This document shows, in pieces, positions 5,763 through 6,053 of a stretch of DNA of 6,053 nt. The notes beneath the pieces were generated by a model. That model did no database searches. It was not told where the DNA came from and saw nothing but the letters and a program-made list of their open reading frames with translations. Each line of letters begins with the position of its first letter. Positions within the stretch are counted from its first letter, which is position 1. The translations under genes and the position numbers were made by a program. The DNA comes from Betaproteobacteria bacterium (lineage in GTDB: Bacteria > Pseudomonadota > Gammaproteobacteria > Burkholderiales > Burkholderiaceae_C), in the NCBI GenBank assembly GCA_025354965.1, contig JANXLW010000269.1:1-6053 (forward strand), given 5' to 3'.

Positions 5763-6053
5763 ATGACCACAACGACTTTTCCGGCCGCCAAACTTCTCTC
5801 GGCCCAACGCATCGAGCTGGCCATTCAGGCGTTGGCATGTGCCGCCAATGTCAGCCGCCTGGCCGCTGAGAATGAGGTTAGCCGCAAGTTTGTCTACCAG
5901 CAAAAGGACAAAGCCCAGGGCGCGCTGGAGGAGGCCTTTGGACAAACGGCGGGTGATGATGGGGTTCCGTTTGACCTCCCCGTGACCAAAGCGTGGCTGC
6001 AGCAGGTCGTCCTGTCGCTCTCTCTGATTTGTCACAGCTCTTATCGGGGCGTG
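5763..6053 (+). CDS. Insertion-sequence transposase, N-terminal part (runs off right edge)
   Basis: From ATG 5763 the frame is open for 97 codons to the last base of the window. It includes FPAAKLLSAQRIELAIQAL, a likely helix-turn-helix in NVSRLAAENEVSRKFVYQQK (residues 29-48), an alanine/glutamate-rich helix, and WLQQVVLSLSLICHSSYRGV at 79-97. The helix-turn-helix and the ICHSSYRGV block match my recollection of a proteobacterial transposase group with a longer catalytic domain downstream. I cannot name its IS family with confidence. It is clearly not the IS1182-like type found at 1733-1864. The same frame is open upstream to an ATG at 5718, which would add 15 residues (MSWILAALQLPQHIG). That start has a weak AAAGG at 5701-5705, while 5763 has no obvious ribosome site, so the true start is unsettled. 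No damage is seen in the visible part. Confidence 0.72.
   Translation, partial: MTTTTFPAAKLLSAQRIELAIQALACAANVSRLAAENEVSRKFVYQQKDKAQGALEEAFGQTAGDDGVPFDLPVTKAWLQQVVLSLSLICHSSYRGV

Noticed and set aside
5745..6035. Minus-strand open frame of 96 codons at the right edge
   Set aside because: The opposite strand encodes a recognisable transposase N-terminus with a helix-turn-helix, which explains the open frame.
1..6053. CRISPR arrays, tRNA or rRNA genes, retron or toxin-antitoxin modules
   Set aside because: No regularly spaced repeats, cloverleaf-like segments, reverse transcriptase motifs or small paired genes were seen on either strand.

Overview
The window looks like chromosomal DNA of a GC-rich Gram-negative proteobacterium, most likely a betaproteobacterium of the Burkholderiales. 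That placement rests on the GC-rich third positions and on the E. coli MdlA/MdlB-like character of the transporter pair. It is an inference from protein resemblance, not a database match.

Layout from left to right: (1) The 3' part of a MetE-like, cobalamin-independent methionine synthase family gene (2-964, +) enters from the left edge. (2) A patch of gene debris follows (about 1024-1864). It holds the C-terminal part of a BNR/Asp-box repeat protein on the minus strand, the last ~51 codons of a MAPEG-type membrane protein on the plus strand, and the last ~43 codons of an IS1182-like transposase on the plus strand. All three have lost their 5' parts. (3) Two intact genes, mdlA (1975-3726) and mdlB (3716-5473), overlap by 11 bases and encode the two halves of a heterodimeric ABC exporter. 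(4) After mdlB comes a 47-codon 3' remnant of an unrecognised minus-strand gene (5510-5653). (5) The 5' part of a transposase gene of a different family (from 5763, or 5718) runs off the right edge.

The only complete functional unit is the MdlAB exporter. MdlA carries a canonical LSGGQ signature but has Asp where the catalytic Glu of Walker B should be. MdlB has the catalytic Glu but an LSVGQ signature. Together they form one consensus and one degenerate ATP site, as is usual for heterodimeric exporters. The transporter operon lies between two mobile-element footprints, and each footprint sits beside a truncated host gene. This suggests a rearrangement-prone locus. I found no convincing new defence, retron, CRISPR or other novel system. 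The most unusual content is the mosaic of truncated genes at 1024-1864, which produces a misleading chimeric 278-codon open frame on the minus strand.
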